From assembly GCA_963920705.1 (NCBI GenBank), contig OY987232.1, forward strand, positions 17,459,942 through 17,523,941: a stretch of DNA of 64,000 nucleotides, in the 5' to 3' direction. The DNA is from Odiellus spinosus (Eukaryota > Arthropoda > Arachnida > Opiliones > Phalangiidae). The notes under the pieces are model-generated. The model ran no database searches. It saw only the letters and a program-made list of their open reading frames with translations, and was not told the DNA's origin. Positions 21,949-33,577 of the stretch are shown in pieces. Position numbers and translations under genes: made by a program. Each line of letters begins with the position of its first letter. The first letter of the stretch is position 1.

Positions 21949-24738
21949 TTAGTCGTCATAGGCGTTTTTCCCAGATATGCTATCATAAGTATAGGGGTTT
22001 GCAACAGCAACTGGTTTGCCTTTATTAATAGTAGTAGAAGCTGGATCCAATACTTCAAAACCAGGTTCGTTGCTTTGTATATCGGCTCTGAATCCGTCTT
22101 TATCAGCAATGTAAGACACAATACGAACACGACCATCTACGTCACGAAGTCCATAAAAGCCTTGAACTCTTCCGCTTTTCGCATCTCCAATCTCTTTGCG
22201 GAACCTGTTTAAAATAATTTAATTTAAATTAATGAATTGGAGCTACAAATTTAATTTATTTTCGAAATTTTTAGACACTTTTTTGGTGTTTAAATTAATT
22301 TCTAAAGTTTGGTAAAATTTGAATTTTAGTAAATATAAAATCCGACGAATCATATTATTTCGGCCTTCAACAGTGCTTGTAATGTCCTAACATTAAAAGA
22401 ATAGGACGATATTTGATGGACAAGGTCTTAGGCATCAAATGCCGGCCTATTCTTTTAATGTTTGATTGGCCCGTTGAAGTGACGTAGATTGCGGGGAATT
22501 TTTATTTTAAAAATTTCGAAATTTATAAAATATGTAGTTTTACAATCGCGTTATTTTTTTTCAGCAGTCTTTTCGAAAAGGCTACTTAATTTATATTTAA
22601 GTTAATTAAAACTCCATGACACTCTTACTTTAATTACATTTGTAGAATACATTATGGTCTAAGGTTCCATAGTGATGACGTAGATTGCGGGGAATTTTTA
22701 TTTTAAAAATTTCGAAAATGGGCGATTATAAAATATGTATTTTTAGTGTCGCTGTAATTTTGTTCTATGACATATGTATATATATTTCGAATCGTTTTTT
22801 AACGATCTTTCCGAAAATATGACTCAATTTCTATTTGGAGTTCATGAAAAAATGTTTACTCACGATCCACCACTCGCGTGATCTTCAACATAGCCGAAAG
22901 CAAAATTTCCTTCAGACTAAAGAAAGGTTTTCAATCATATTTAAATAAATTAAACTAATATTTATAAAATAAAACTTAACTTCAATGAAAAATAATGTCA
23001 TCTTCACGCATGAAAATTTATTCTTAATTATCTCACATATTTCATTTTTAATTTTTCATTCAAAACAATTTCTTCAACACATGAATCGTAAAATACGTAT
23101 TTGATCGAATCTCTAATGAAATATAACATTATGTAACCATTGAAGTTTATGGTCCCGTTCATACTAGGCCTTGGAACGGGAATCCGTCTTTTCTACAATC
23201 GATTTGATTCGATTTCTCGAGACTGCTTCGGGAACCAGTTTCATATCGATTCGGACGGTTTCAACGACCGATTCATAGCCGAGATTCAAATCGCAAGGAA
23301 TCGATTTGATGTAGCATCATCTATCGGTTGTTGAAAGCGAATCGGTACGAAACTGGTTCCCGAAGCAGTTTCGAGAAATCGAGTCAAATCGATTCGATAA
23401 AAGACGGTTTCCCGTTTACACGACTCTAGGGAAACGATTTGAAATGTTTTAAATCGATTCTAAGGCCTTGTATGAAGGTGGCTTTAATGGATTTGTAGAC
23501 TAGTACTTACATCTTCCGCCTTAAATTGTTTACTTTCACCTTGTTCGTTGTTGTAATTGGGTTTCAATTGTGCCCTTCTAACAGCAATTGGTGCTTCAAC
23601 CGGTGTCGTTTCTTGTAGAGACGCGGGTGGTGCGATTATCATTTCATCTTGAGAATCAATGTCCGATTCGGTTGTTTGCAAAGCTCTTCGATTTTGCATT
23701 GAAACTGGTGTAGGTAAAGGTGTTGGTTCGGTCAGAGGTAATGGTGTGGGTGAAGTTGATAATTCTTCGGCTTTGACTAAACTTTTAAGCCACATTAACT
23801 CCACAATCAACAAAGTTAACATCAATATCTGTTTTAAAATAAATAAATGCGATTATTAGATGGTTTTATACGACCGTGATTAACTCAGATTAAATCGTAA
23901 TTAAATTAGAATGTAACCGAATCAGTCGAGATTATATCGCGATTAAACTCATTGAATCATGATTGACTAATCCAATTAATAACTCACGATTATTCCAATT
24001 AATAATTTACGATTATTCCAATTAATAACTCGCGATTAATCCAATTAATAATTCGCGATTATTCCAATTAATAAATCACGATTATTCCAATTAATAAATC
24101 ACGATTAATCCAATTAAAATAAATCACGATTAATGCAATTAATAAATCACGATTATTCCAATTAATAAATCACGATTATTCCAATTAATAAATCACGATT
24201 ATTCCAATTAATAAATCACGATTATTCCAATTAATAAATCCCTATTAATCCAATTAAAATAAATCACGATTAACCAATTAAAATAAATCACGATTAACCA
24301 ATTAAAATAAATCACGATTAATCCGATTAAAATAAATCACGATTAATCCAATTAAAATAAATCACGATTAATCCAATTAAAATAAATCTCGATTAATCTA
24401 ATTAAAATAAATCTGTATTAATCTAATTAAAATAAATCTGTATTAATCCAATTAAAATAAACCACGATTAATCCAATTAAAATAAATCACGATTAATCCA
24501 ATTAAAATACATCGCGATTAATCCAATTAAAATACATCGCGATTAATCCAATTAAAATACATCGCGATTAATCCAATTAATAAACCACGATTAAACAAAT
24601 TAAACTATGTATAAAATATAGATTTAATGATGATTAAAAGGATAGTGTTTAAATCGTGATTTAAATCGACAAAATCGTGTCCATCTCGACATTATCCAAA
24701 CATTTTACGATTAATTTCAAAATCCTTACCTTAGTCAT
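21949..24738 (-). CDS. Cuticle protein CP1, chitin-binding CPR family
   Basis: Structural protein of the exoskeleton expected to bind chitin outside the cell. Minus-strand exons: 24730-24738 (ATG ACT AAG, donor gtaagg), 23511-23828, 22864-22916 and 21949-22204; intron phases 0, 0, 2. The product is 211 aa. Joining exons 1 and 2 gives a signal peptide MTKILMLTLLIVELMWLKSL. Residues about 20-105 are rich in Pro and Thr, unlike the other cuticle proteins of this window. The Rebers-Riddiford-like core is at residues about 112-175: NFAFGYVEDHASGGS, then KEIGD, then GFYGLRDVDGRVRIVSYIAD and GFRADIQSNEPG. A short tail ends in AYDD. Introns hold a 23-25-bp tandem array (intron 1), a family H inverted repeat (intron 2) and families I and G (intron 3). 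The family call is firm; which cuticle layer it serves is unknown. Confidence 0.88.
22210..22480. repeat. Dispersed repeat family I fragment (CP1 intron 3)
   Basis: The stretch carries tttctaaagtttggtaaaat, then atcatattatttcggccttc and an inverted pair around cctattcttttaatg. Related copies lie at about 11655-11745 and 26800-26950. Confidence 0.6.
22480..22856 (+). repeat. Dispersed repeat family G, copy 1 (CP1 intron 3)
   Basis: About 1.7 units of a repeat of about 215 bp. Marks are cagcagtcttttcgaaaagg, catgacactcttactttaat, ggtctaaggttccatagtga and gacgtagattgcggggaatt. It ends in a block with atgacatatgtatatata. The same units recur at 25115-25485 (inverted), 27380-27965, 28140-28345 and 44330-44935. 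Confidence 0.8.
23140..23485. mobile_element. Family H inverted-repeat element (CP1 intron 2)
   Basis: The left arm begins cgttcatactaggccttgg; the right arm ends with its diverged mirror taaggccttgtatgaa. Each arm contains aaactggttcccgaagcag or its complement and attcgatt-type palindromes. It lies within CP1 intron 2 (22917-23510) and relates to the tandem array at 55385-56520. Confidence 0.75.
23945..24600. repeat. 23-25-bp tandem array in CP1 intron 1
   Basis: About 27 imperfect units of the type aataaatcacgattaatcca plus a short AT tail. The left half uses units with attattcc of about 23 bp; the right half uses units with aaaataaatc of about 25 bp. The array occupies most of the intron that splits the CP1 signal peptide (23829-24729). 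Confidence 0.9.
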
Positions 24739-24828
24739 GACAGTTTTATGTAAAATACAAGCGGTTCCTTATCTTCCAACTAAGATTACGACGAAATTTA
24801 TATTATGGAGTTATCCAGGAGCATTTGC

Positions 24829-24836
24829 TTTATATA
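24829..24836 (-). promoter_or_regulatory. TATA box of CP1
   Basis: TATATAAA on the minus strand, about 91 bases before the predicted ATG of CP1. Confidence 0.6.
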
Positions 24837-24839
24837 AGA

Positions 24840-25110
24840 GAAGCTTCCATTCATCCAGAATAATCGATCTCAAGAACAAAGGCGCGAACAATTTTTTTAT
24901 TTTTCTTTAGGTTTGTATCCTAAATAATCCCCTTAGCGAAACATAATTGAGAAATGTGGCGGAAATCCCATTTTAATCTCTTGGGCTGATGGCTGTTAAG
25001 CCATTGTCTTGGACATTTTGCATTCGCTTCAAATCAACTTAGATTTTTCATAAAATTGTCTGCATGACACGTAAAGTTTATTATTTTTTAAAGTGAGGCT
25101 GTCATGGTTT
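24840..25110. other. CP1 upstream region, nothing recognised
   Basis: AT-rich 5' flank of CP1; no gene or repeat supported. Confidence 0.4.
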
Positions 25111-25114
25111 ATTA

Positions 25115-25485
25115 CGTATTCCAAATTATAATTGAGTCATATTTTCATGAAGATGGTTAAAAAACGATTAAAAATATATATACATATGTCATAGAACAAA
25201 ATTACAGCGACAGTAAAAATACATATTTTATAATCGCCCATTTTCGAAATGTTTTAAAATACGTCGTCACTATGGAACCTTAGACCATAATGTATTCTAC
25301 AAATGTAATTAAAGTGATGGTGTTATAGAGTTTTAATTAACTTAAATCTAAATGAAGTAGCCTTTTCGAAAAGACTGCTGAAAAACATACCGCGATTGTA
25401 ATTATACATATTTTATAATCGCCCATTTTCGAAAATTTTATAATAAAAATTCCCCGCAATCTACGTCATCACTATGGTCGTCAGA
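25115..25485 (-). repeat. Dispersed repeat family G, copy 2 (inverted)
   Basis: Reverse complement of the repeat at 22480-22856, including the terminal block atatatacatatgtcatag and aattccccgcaatctacgtc. It lies upstream of the CP1 promoter in inverted orientation to the copy in CP1 intron 3. Confidence 0.8.
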
Positions 25486-25489
25486 TTTC

Positions 25490-25970
25490 GATATTGTAGA
25501 GCCTACAGTTGATTCTCGAGGGGAGGGGTTAATGCCTAGTTTGTCTCTCTCGTCATCAGAATAGGATCAGAATGGGAACTATGATAACGGCATTAACAGA
25601 TTAGCGCGTAAAGAGTGTACCCTAATTATCTGATGGTTTTTCTTTCAATAATTGCCGATAGATGTCACTTTTATTTCACACACGAAACATAATTAAAATA
25701 CGGTCACTACCCCTTAAGAAAATCTAAATAAATTTTGATTTTATTATACTTTTAACAAAAACCGATCGTGAGTTTCGAAATAAATTTGAATAACGTTTTC
25801 ACGATGAAATAACTCTCATAAAATCAACTTTATTTCTGTTTCTCGCGCCATCTTGGGTGTGGTTGCTATAAATTCTTTCATATTCCGTGTCTAACGGTAT
25901 ATATCTTGCAAAGATTATGTTTTTAAAATCAACTCTGAAGTGAAAAAACCTGGGTTTGAACCTAACCTTG
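25490..25970. other. Intergenic, nothing recognised
   Basis: No ORF or repeat that I can support. Confidence 0.4.
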
Positions 25971-25974
25971 AGAG

Positions 25975-26196
25975 AGTATTATTATAGGGATAGTGAAACC
26001 TAAACAACAGTTGATTTTTTTTAACGATTCCTTATCGTTTAAATAGGCCCTAATCCATCATTAAACAAATTAACAAACAAATATTAAACTAGAAATAAAT
26101 TTAAAACTTACCATCAAAATAGGCTTAGCTGGATTCATGATAACAAAATCCATTTTGGTTACGCTGCATTCTCCCTTTAATCTGAAAAAAATATAT
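25975..26196. mobile_element. MITE family D, partial copy
   Basis: One arm remains: cgattccttatcgtttaaat, ttaaactagaaataaattta, then aataggcttagctggattca. It is followed directly by the opposite terminus gcattctccctttaa, so the middle and most of the second arm are deleted. Confidence 0.7.
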
Positions 26197-26219
26197 AAAA
26201 ATAAAATATTAATACGATC

Positions 26220-26554
26220 AGAAGCCGATGAAACCCTCCTTTGAAGTCTATTACTCCCGGGTCTTGTCTACCCCTCTCTGTATGGGTTATTCTCAAAAAG
26301 CGCGATTCGTACGCCTCCTAACGGTAGATATTTTCGGAGCGGGAGTTCGTCGATCGAATATCTCTAGCAACCTTGGAGTTCGTCAAAAAAACGTCGTCGT
26401 TTGTGGAGAGAGAGAATTTTCAATTTTCCGTAGACAGGGGGTATGAAGTAGGACCCCTCCGATCTCGTAAAATTGGGAATTTTACCCATACAGAGAGGAG
26501 CGCTATATGGAACATTAGAGTAGTAGACTTCAAAGGAGGGTTTCATCGCCTTCT
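26220..26554 (+). mobile_element. MITE family A, copy 3
   Basis: Same orientation and length as 881-1216, with ends agaagccgatgaaac / gtttcatcgccttct. I see no clear target duplication (aatacgatc versus gatactatt). ORFs inside it are shared by all copies through sequence identity and are not genes. Confidence 0.85.
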
Positions 26555-26699
26555 GATACTATTAAATGTTTAAGTAACAAAATGAAACATGTTTCACTAC
26601 TCCTTTGATGAAATATTGCCAAGAAAACCTTGAAGAAAAGATTTAAAGAATTCTCGAGCGGGATATTTTACTTCATTAGCATAATCAACTTGGTGTTCT

Positions 26700-26950
26700 T
26701 TTTCTATACGGCTTCCTAATCTTTAAAGGGATACTTGGAGCTAAAAGTTGAACAGATTTTGAATTTAATTTAGGAATCACCATGCCCTTAAACGTATTCC
26801 ACAATTTATTCGGAATTTTTAGACCCTTTTTTGGTGATTAAATTAATTTCTAAAGTTTGGTGAAATTTTAATTTTAGTAAATGTAAAATCGGACCAATCA
26901 TATTATTTCAGCCTTCAACAGCGCTTGTAATGTCCTAAACATTGAATAAA
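26700..26950. repeat. Dispersed repeat family I, copy
   Basis: It contains gaatttttagacccttttttg, tttctaaagtttggtgaaat and atcatattatttcagccttc, the same order as 22260-22390. A related 5' part occurs near 55290-55350. Confidence 0.6.
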
Positions 26951-27319
26951 ACAATGGCATACTTGTATATATATTACGTTACTTATGATAACAATCGCAT
27001 TCCATTTCCTTTTAAAAATAAAGCTTTCTAATGGACACTATATTTCCACTACGTATTTTAGATTTTTTTTTTTGTGTTATTTTAAAGTGGGGCTGTAGCT
27101 ATTTTTTTCCAAGGCTTATTGATTATATTTTTAGTATTTTCATACTATTTTTAAACTATATTCAAAATTTTAAACCTCTCGGTTGAATCGTTTTAAAGAA
27201 ACCTCAAAACGAAAATTATTAAAATTATATAATTGATGACTTAGATCGTGGGAAAATATGAAAATATGATTTCAATTTAAATGTATGCCTTTCTTTGATT
27301 TATACATTTCAAATTGTAA

Positions 27320-27970
27320 GAGAACTATCCAGATTAAGTACTTTTACGAAAAATACGGCGCGAGAATTAACTGTAGGCTCTACAATCGCTAAATCACGTG
27401 ATCATAAAAATTTCGAAAAAGGCGATTATACAATATGTATTGTAACAATCGCGGTATATTTTTTCAGCAGTCTTTTCGAAAAGGCTACTTAATTTTGATT
27501 TAATTTAATTAAAACTCCATGACACCCTCATTTTAATTACATTTGTAGAATATATTATGGTCTAAGGTTCCATAGTGATGACGTAGATTACGGGGAATTT
27601 TTATTTTAAAAATTTCGAAAATGGTGATTATGAAATATGTATTTTAACAATCGCGGTATATTTTTTCAGCAGTCTTTTCGAAAAGGCTACTTAATTTAGA
27701 TATAAGTTAATTAAAACTCCATGACACCCTCACTTTAATTACATTTGTAGAATATATTATGGTCTAAGGTTCCATAGTGATGACGTAGATTGCGGGGAAT
27801 TTTTATTTTAAAAATCTCGAAAATGGGCGATTATAAAATATGTATTTTTACTGTCGCTATAAATTTGTTCTATGACATATGTATATATATTTTAAATCGT
27901 TTTTTAACGATCAACCCGAAAATATGACTCAATTTTTATTTAGAGTTCGAGAAAAGTCTTTAACAGCCTC
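27320..27970 (+). repeat. Dispersed repeat family G, copy 3 (tandem units)
   Basis: Two and a half tandem units of about 215 bp. It starts with the G-specific end aactgtaggctctacaatcg and closes with the block containing atgacatatgtatatata and ttttttaacgatc. It is the most complete copy in the window together with 44330-44935. Confidence 0.8.
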
Positions 27971-28134
27971 ACTTTAACCTATATATCGAGTGAAGTGGAA
28001 AAAGTAATTTACTTTCCCTCTTGAAATCATAACGGACGAAAAGTCGTCCCCAAATCCTTTTTTATGGAGAAACCATTTAAAGCTTATACGTTCACAGAGA
28101 CTTTATCGAAAATATCTTAAACTAAAAATATATT

Positions 28135-28345
28135 TTATAAATGTAAACTCTTATAGTTCATTTCGAAAATGGTGATTATAAAATATGTATTTTTACAATC
28201 GGGGTATATTTTTTCAGCAGTCTTTTCGAAAAGGCTACTTAATTTAGATTTAAGTTAATTAAAACTCCATGACACCCTCACTTTAATTACATTTGTAGAA
28301 TATATTATGGTCTAAGGTTCCATAGTGATGACGTAGATTGCTTTT
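28135..28345 (+). repeat. Dispersed repeat family G, single unit
   Basis: One unit of about 210 bp with cagcagtcttttcgaaaagg and ggtctaaggttccatagtga. It stops near 28340, about 270 bp downstream of the CP2 stop codon. Confidence 0.75.
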
Positions 28346-28547
28346 CAATTTTAATTTTTTTGTGGCGAAAATGGTTTAAAGCTAGGCCTATTTTCAAAAT
28401 CTCAACTTCATAGGCGACATCTAATGGGAAATAGAACAAGCTAAAGTAGGAATTAAGCTGGAAGTAATAATTAAATACTTTAATTAGTTTTAAACAGTGA
28501 AAACTAATTAATTTTGCGGGGTAATTGTTTGAAAATCCATAAAATAC

Positions 28548-28553
28548 TTTATT
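28548..28553 (-). terminator. Polyadenylation signal of CP2
   Basis: AATAAA on the minus strand, 57 bases after the CP2 stop codon. Confidence 0.6.
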
Positions 28554-28609
28554 TAAGGAAGACATTTTACAAAAGCGAGGTCAGATTATGTTTTAAGTTG
28601 AATTAGGGC

Positions 28610-30160
28610 TTAATAATACCGGAGCCCTGCGCTGTAATGGCTAAGACCATGATGAGCCAATGGGAGACCGGCAGCGTAATGGCTAAGACCATGATGGGCC
28701 AATGGAAGACCGGCAGAATAGTGGCTAAGACCATGATGAGCCAATGGGAGACCGGCAGCGTAATGGCTAAGACCATGATGGGCCAATGGGAGACCAGTTG
28801 CGTAACTCGCGACAGCTGCAGGTGCGGCATAGGTGGCGATAGCGGCGGTTGGGGCAGCAACTACCAAACCCTTGTTAACGGTGGTATGGGCAGCGTCTTG
28901 AAGAGTGATTCCGACTCCTGGTTCGTTGCTCTTGATGTCAGCTCGGTATCCAGCTGCATCAGCAACGTATGACACTATTCGTTGGCGACCATCAGCGTCA
29001 GTAAGACCATAAGAACCGGCCTAAAATTTACAAACGGATATTAGTTAAATATGATAATTATTTCGATAGTAATTATGTTAAGATAACTAACCTTGTTTCC
29101 GAAAGCATCTCCAACTTCTTTGCGAAAGGTACCTCCGCCTGTTGATAAAAGAAATATTGTTTAGTGATTCGACTTTTTGACAGCAGGGATTTCTTATCAC
29201 TATCGATTTTGTAAATTACTACAATTACCGATATTTTAGAAGCATTACCGTCATTTTAGAAGCATTGCCGATATTTTTGAAGAATTATCGCGATTTTAGA
29301 GCCATTACCGTAATTTTAGAGCCATTACCGTAATTTTAGAACCATTACCGTAATTTTAGAACCATTACCGTAATTTTAGAACCATTACCGTAATTTTAGA
29401 ACCATTACCGTAATTTTAGAACCATTACCGTAATTTTAGAACCATTACCGTAATTTTAGAATCATTACCGTAATTTTAGAATCATTACCGTAATTTTAGA
29501 ACCATTACCGCGACTTCAGAACCATTACCGTAATTTTAGAGCCATTACCGTAATTTTATAGCCATTACCGTAATTTTAGAGCCATTACCGTAATTTTAGA
29601 GCCATTACCGTAATTTTAGAGCCATTACCGCCATTTTAGAACCATTACCGCCATTTTAGAACCATTACCGCCATTTTAGAACCATTACCGCCATTTTAGA
29701 ACCATTACCGCCATTTTAGAACCATTACCACAATTTTAGAACCATTACCGTAATTTTAGAACCATTACCGCCATTTTAGAACCATTACCGTAATTTTAGA
29801 ACCATTACCGTAATTTTAGAACCATTACCGTAATTTTAGAACCATTACCGTAATTTTAGAACCCAAATTTTGACTAAATAATTTAACGTAAGAAAGATAT
29901 GGTAATTTCTTTTTACCCAAGTGTCCTTCGTTATATCCGAAGCTGTATTGACCAAGGGAATCTTGGGCTCTGTGTTGAATGCTAGTTCCAGTGTGGGCCA
30001 AAGCGGGAATACCAGAATATGAGACGATTCCAGCGTTGGCGGCAGCCACAAGTACGAAAAGAGCAATGAAAGCCTGTCGAAGATTTTAATTTATTTAAAA
30101 AAAAAACTATAACTAAACATTTCCGTATTGCGCAAGGAGACATAGTTCACTTACCTTCAT
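28610..30160 (-). CDS. Cuticle protein CP2, chitin-binding CPR family with C-terminal repeats
   Basis: Secreted cuticle structural protein. Minus-strand exons: 30155-30160 (ATG AAG, donor gtaagt), 29917-30073, 29092-29138 and 28610-29020; intron phases 0, 1, 0. The product is 206 aa. The signal peptide is MKAFIALFVLVAAANAG. The core at residues about 40-105 reads GQYSFGYNEGHLGGGTFRKE, then GSYGLTDADGRQRIVSYVAD and GYRADIKSNEPGVG. The C-terminal residues about 146-202 are four 14-residue repeats GLPLAHHGLSHYAA/SA, rich in His and Ala. Such repeats are common in cuticle proteins that are cross-linked or give elasticity; that role is inference. The donor of exon 2 (gtaaaa) is weak but joins in frame. 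Intron 2 holds a 20-bp tandem array. Confidence 0.9.
28627..28800 (-). repeat. Coding 42-bp tandem repeat in CP2
   Basis: Four units of 42 bp encoding GLPLAHHGLSHY plus AA or SA. First and third units share bases not shared with the second and fourth, so the present array probably arose by duplication of a two-unit block. Confidence 0.85.
29225..29868. repeat. 20-bp tandem array in CP2 intron 2
   Basis: About 32 copies of accattaccgtaattttaga with an exact 20-bp period over most of its length. Variant units (gccattaccg, atcattaccg, ccattttaga) are grouped in blocks. It fills nearly all of the intron 29139-29916. Confidence 0.95.
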
Positions 30161-30225
30161 GTTAGAATAAGTTCTTAGTCCAAGATACTGACCAAATATG
30201 AAATCCCGATAGATGATACCAACCC

Positions 30226-30233
30226 TTTTTATA
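30226..30233 (-). promoter_or_regulatory. TATA box of CP2
   Basis: TATAAAAA on the minus strand, 66 bases before the CP2 ATG. An initiator-like TCAGT follows at 30187-30191. Confidence 0.65.
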
Positions 30234-30239
30234 GTAAAA

Positions 30240-30900
30240 GAACTTCCCATAAAAATTAAGGCGTTTTCACTTTTAAAACTTAATTATTTTCATTCTTAAT
30301 TATTAATTTAAATCGGACATGGACATGGTATATCCCAGCCATTTTGAACCATGATATATCGTTGAATAAGACCAAGGGTAATCAGCTTTGTTTTTCTACT
30401 TTCCTAACAATGTTTGTCATCATTCGCCATCATATGATGGACAGGTGATATGAAAGCGTCATATCTGGAGGTGTGGTAGATGATGGGGTGTATTCTCTCG
30501 GCTTACGTGGCAGCGAATCTTTTATAATTGGTTGAATCTATTCTATTTAACTTCTCGAGTTAAGTTTAACCTTCGTTTTAATATCATAGAGTTATTATAC
30601 GTTTTTAAGTAAAATGGGTAATTTTTTTAGATTAAGATTTATAAGAATGTTTTTTTACACTCACGTTTTTTTGTGGTTTAAAGGCTTATCTACTTTTATT
30701 TAAAAATGGGCGTTGTGTCGTGACGTCCGTCTATTTGGGCGTCTTGTAACCATATGGTTGAAAATCGACAGTTGACTTAATCTAATGCTGTAAGTTTGAC
30801 AACTTAAGACTCATAGGTTGTCATTGTTAGTTGACAAGTCTTCGGATTTTTTTGAACCTACAATTATTTGTTACTATAAAATACTGTATCAAAGTGAAAA
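30240..30900. other. CP2 upstream region, nothing recognised
   Basis: 5' flank of CP2. I see no second gene and no repeat; unidentified regulatory sites may be here. Confidence 0.4.
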
Positions 30901-30904
30901 TCTT

Positions 30905-32995
30905 TTCAAATCAGGGTTGGGGAAAACAAGGAAAAGTCAGGGGATTTGAAAATGAACCAAAAAGTTCAGGGAATTTGAAAATGAACCAAAAAAGTCATGG
31001 AATTTAAGATATTTTAAAAGTCAAGGAAAAGTCAGCTTATCAAAAATCAGGGTTGCCACAGGTCAGGGAAAAGTCAGGGAATTTGAAAATGAACCAAAAA
31101 AAGTCAGGGAATTTAAGATATTTTAAAAGTCAAGGAAAAGTCAGCTTATCAAAAATCAGGGTTGCCACAGGTCAGGGAAAAGTCAGGGAATTTGAAAATG
31201 AACCAAAAAAAGTCAGGGAATTTAAGATATTTTAAAAAAATCAAGGAAAAGTCAGCTTATCAAATCAGGGTTGCCACAGGTCAGGGAAAAGTCAGGGAAT
31301 TTGAAAATGAACCAAAAAAGTCATGGAATTTAAGATATTTTAAAAAAATCAAGGAAAAGTCAGCTTATCAAATCAGGGTTGCCACAGGTCAGGGAAAAGT
31401 CAGGGAATTTGAAAATGAACCAAAAAAGTCATGGAATTTAAGATATTTTAAAAAAATCAAGGAAAAGTCAGCTTATCAAATCAGGGTTGCCACAGGTCAG
31501 GGAAAAGTCAGGGAATTTGAAAATGAACCAAAAAAGTCAGGGAATTTAAGATATTTTAAAAAAATCAAGGAAAAGTCAGCTTATCAAATCAGGGTTGCCA
31601 CAGGTCAGGGAAAAGTCAGGGAATTTTAAAATGAACCAAAAAAGTCATGGAATTTAAGATATTTTAAAAAAATCAAGGAAAAGTCAGCTTATCAAAAATC
31701 AGGGTTGCCACAGGTCAGGGAAAAGTCAGGGAATTTGAAAATGAACCAAAAAAGTCAGGGAATTTAAGATATTTTAAAAAAATCAAGGAAAAGTCAGCTT
31801 ATCAAATCAGGGTTGCCACAGGTCAGGGAAAAGTCAGGGAATTCGAAAATGAACCAAAAAAGTCATGGAATTTAAGATATTTTAAAAGTCAAGGAAAAGT
31901 CAGCTTATCAAATCAGGGTTGCCACAGGTCAGGGAAAAGTCAGGGAATTTTAAAATGAACCAAAAAAGTCATGGAATTTAAGATATTTTAAAAAAATCAA
32001 GGAAAAGTCAGCTTATCAAAAATCAGGGTTGCCACAGGTCAGGGAAAAGTCAGGGAATTTGAAAATGAACCAAAAAAGTCAGGGAATTTAAGATATTTTA
32101 AAAAAATCAAGGAAAAGTCAGCTTATCAAATCAGGGTTGCCACAGGTCAGGGAAAAGTCAGGGAATTTGAAAATGAACCAAAAAAGTCATGGAATTTAAG
32201 ATATTTTAAAAAAATCAAGGAAAAGTCAGCTTATCAAATCAGGGTTGCCACAGGTCAGGGAAAAGTCAGGGAATTTGAAAATGAACCAAAAAAGTCATGG
32301 AATTTAAGATATTTTAAAAAATCAAGGAAAAGTCAGCTTATCAAATCAGGGTTGCCACAGGTCAGGGAAAAGTCAGGGAATTTGAAAATGAACCAAAAAA
32401 GTCAGGGAATTTAAGATATTTTAAAAAAATCAAGGAAAAGTCAGCTTATCAAATCAGGGTTGCCACAGGTCAGGGAAAAGTCAGGGAATTTGAAAATGAA
32501 CCAAAAAAGTCAGGGAATTTAAGATATTTTAAAAAAATCAAGGAAAAGTCAGCTTATCAAATCAGGGTTGCCACAGGTCAGGGAAAAGTCAGGGAATTTT
32601 AAAATGAACCAAAAAAGTCAGGGAATTTAAGATATTTTAAAAAATCAAGGAAAAGTCAGCTTATCAAAAATCAGGGTTGCCACAGGTCAGGGAAAAGTCA
32701 GGGAATTCGAAAATGAACCAAAAAAGTCATGGAATTTAAGGTATTTTAAAAAAATCAAGGAAAAGTCAGCTTATCAAATCAGGGTTGCCACAGGTCAGGG
32801 AAAAGTCAGGGAATTCGAAAATGAACCAAAAAAAGTCATGGAATTTAAGATATTTTAAAAAAATCAAGGAAAAGTCAGCTTATCAAATCTGGATCGCCAC
32901 AGGTCAGGGAAAAGTCAGGGAATTTGAAAATGAACCAAAAGTCAGGGAATTTAAGATATATTAAGTCAAGGAAAAGTCAGCTTATCAAATTGGAT
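30905..32995. repeat. 108-bp tandem array
   Basis: About 19 units of roughly 108 bp. Each contains agggttgccacaggtcaggg, aaaagtcagggaatttgaaa, atgaaccaaaaaagtcaggg and atcaaggaaaagtcagctta. Units differ by a few bases and by short length changes in the A runs. Long ORFs across it are open only because stops are absent from the repeat; where the unit length shifts, frames break. Short internal gtcaggg repeats suggest the unit itself grew from a smaller motif. Confidence 0.92.
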
Positions 32996-33139
32996 GTTAA
33001 GTTTATCCGTACATAGATTTGAAACATATAATCCGTAGATGTAAAATGAAATAATTCCAATTATTTAACATATCCTGTCTAAATTTCTGATTTAGTATAT
33101 AGCTTAGAGTTTTACTTTAATCACAATTAATCATATTTA

Positions 33140-33436
33140 ATTAAACCAAGGAGGATCAGAGAAGGAGAGGAAATGTGGGGCTGCGTTGAGTTAGAGAGAG
33201 AAGAGCCAACCTCCCACTCGGGTGGAAAGGGGGGATAGGAAATTCTCGAGGTAAACTGTTGTCACGTGGTCGCTAGCTAGCGCGTCTCATAAAGGATTCG
33301 TTTTACCCACGTGACAACATTTTACCACGAAACGTCTCTACCCCCGTTCTCCCAGAGTGGGAGTTTAGGCCGACTCAGTAAGAACCGCGCCGTCCCCACA
33401 TTTCCTCTCCTTCTCTGATCCTCCTTGATTAAACTT
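33140..33436. mobile_element. MITE with 32-bp perfect inverted ends
   Basis: Perfect inverted ends: aaggaggatcagagaaggag... and its exact complement closing at about 33428. The middle is more GC-rich than its surroundings and contains further inverted pairs such as gttgtcacgtgg / ccacgtgacaac. The flanks are AT-rich; a target duplication is not clear. No ORF. Confidence 0.8.
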
Positions 33437-33577
33437 AACCACTCCCTACATTGTTAAATACTATTGTTTCAAATACTATAACCTCTTTCAAATACATCTC
33501 ATCGATCCATATCAGTTGACAATATTTAAAAATTTCACTTTGTTATAAGAACAATACCTTTTTCATTAAATATAATT

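Noticed and set aside
21945..22136. ORF with hydrophobic N-terminus on the minus strand
   Set aside because: Wrong frame of CP1 exon 4; the true frame encodes the chitin-binding core and ends at 21949.
26228..26573. ORFs on both strands, repeated in several places of the window
   Set aside because: All lie in copies of MITE family A; recurrence is due to the element, and none has transposase or other domain features.
31053..31629. ORF with repeated QGKVREF peptide
   Set aside because: It lies wholly inside the 108-bp tandem array and breaks where unit length shifts; treated as repeat.
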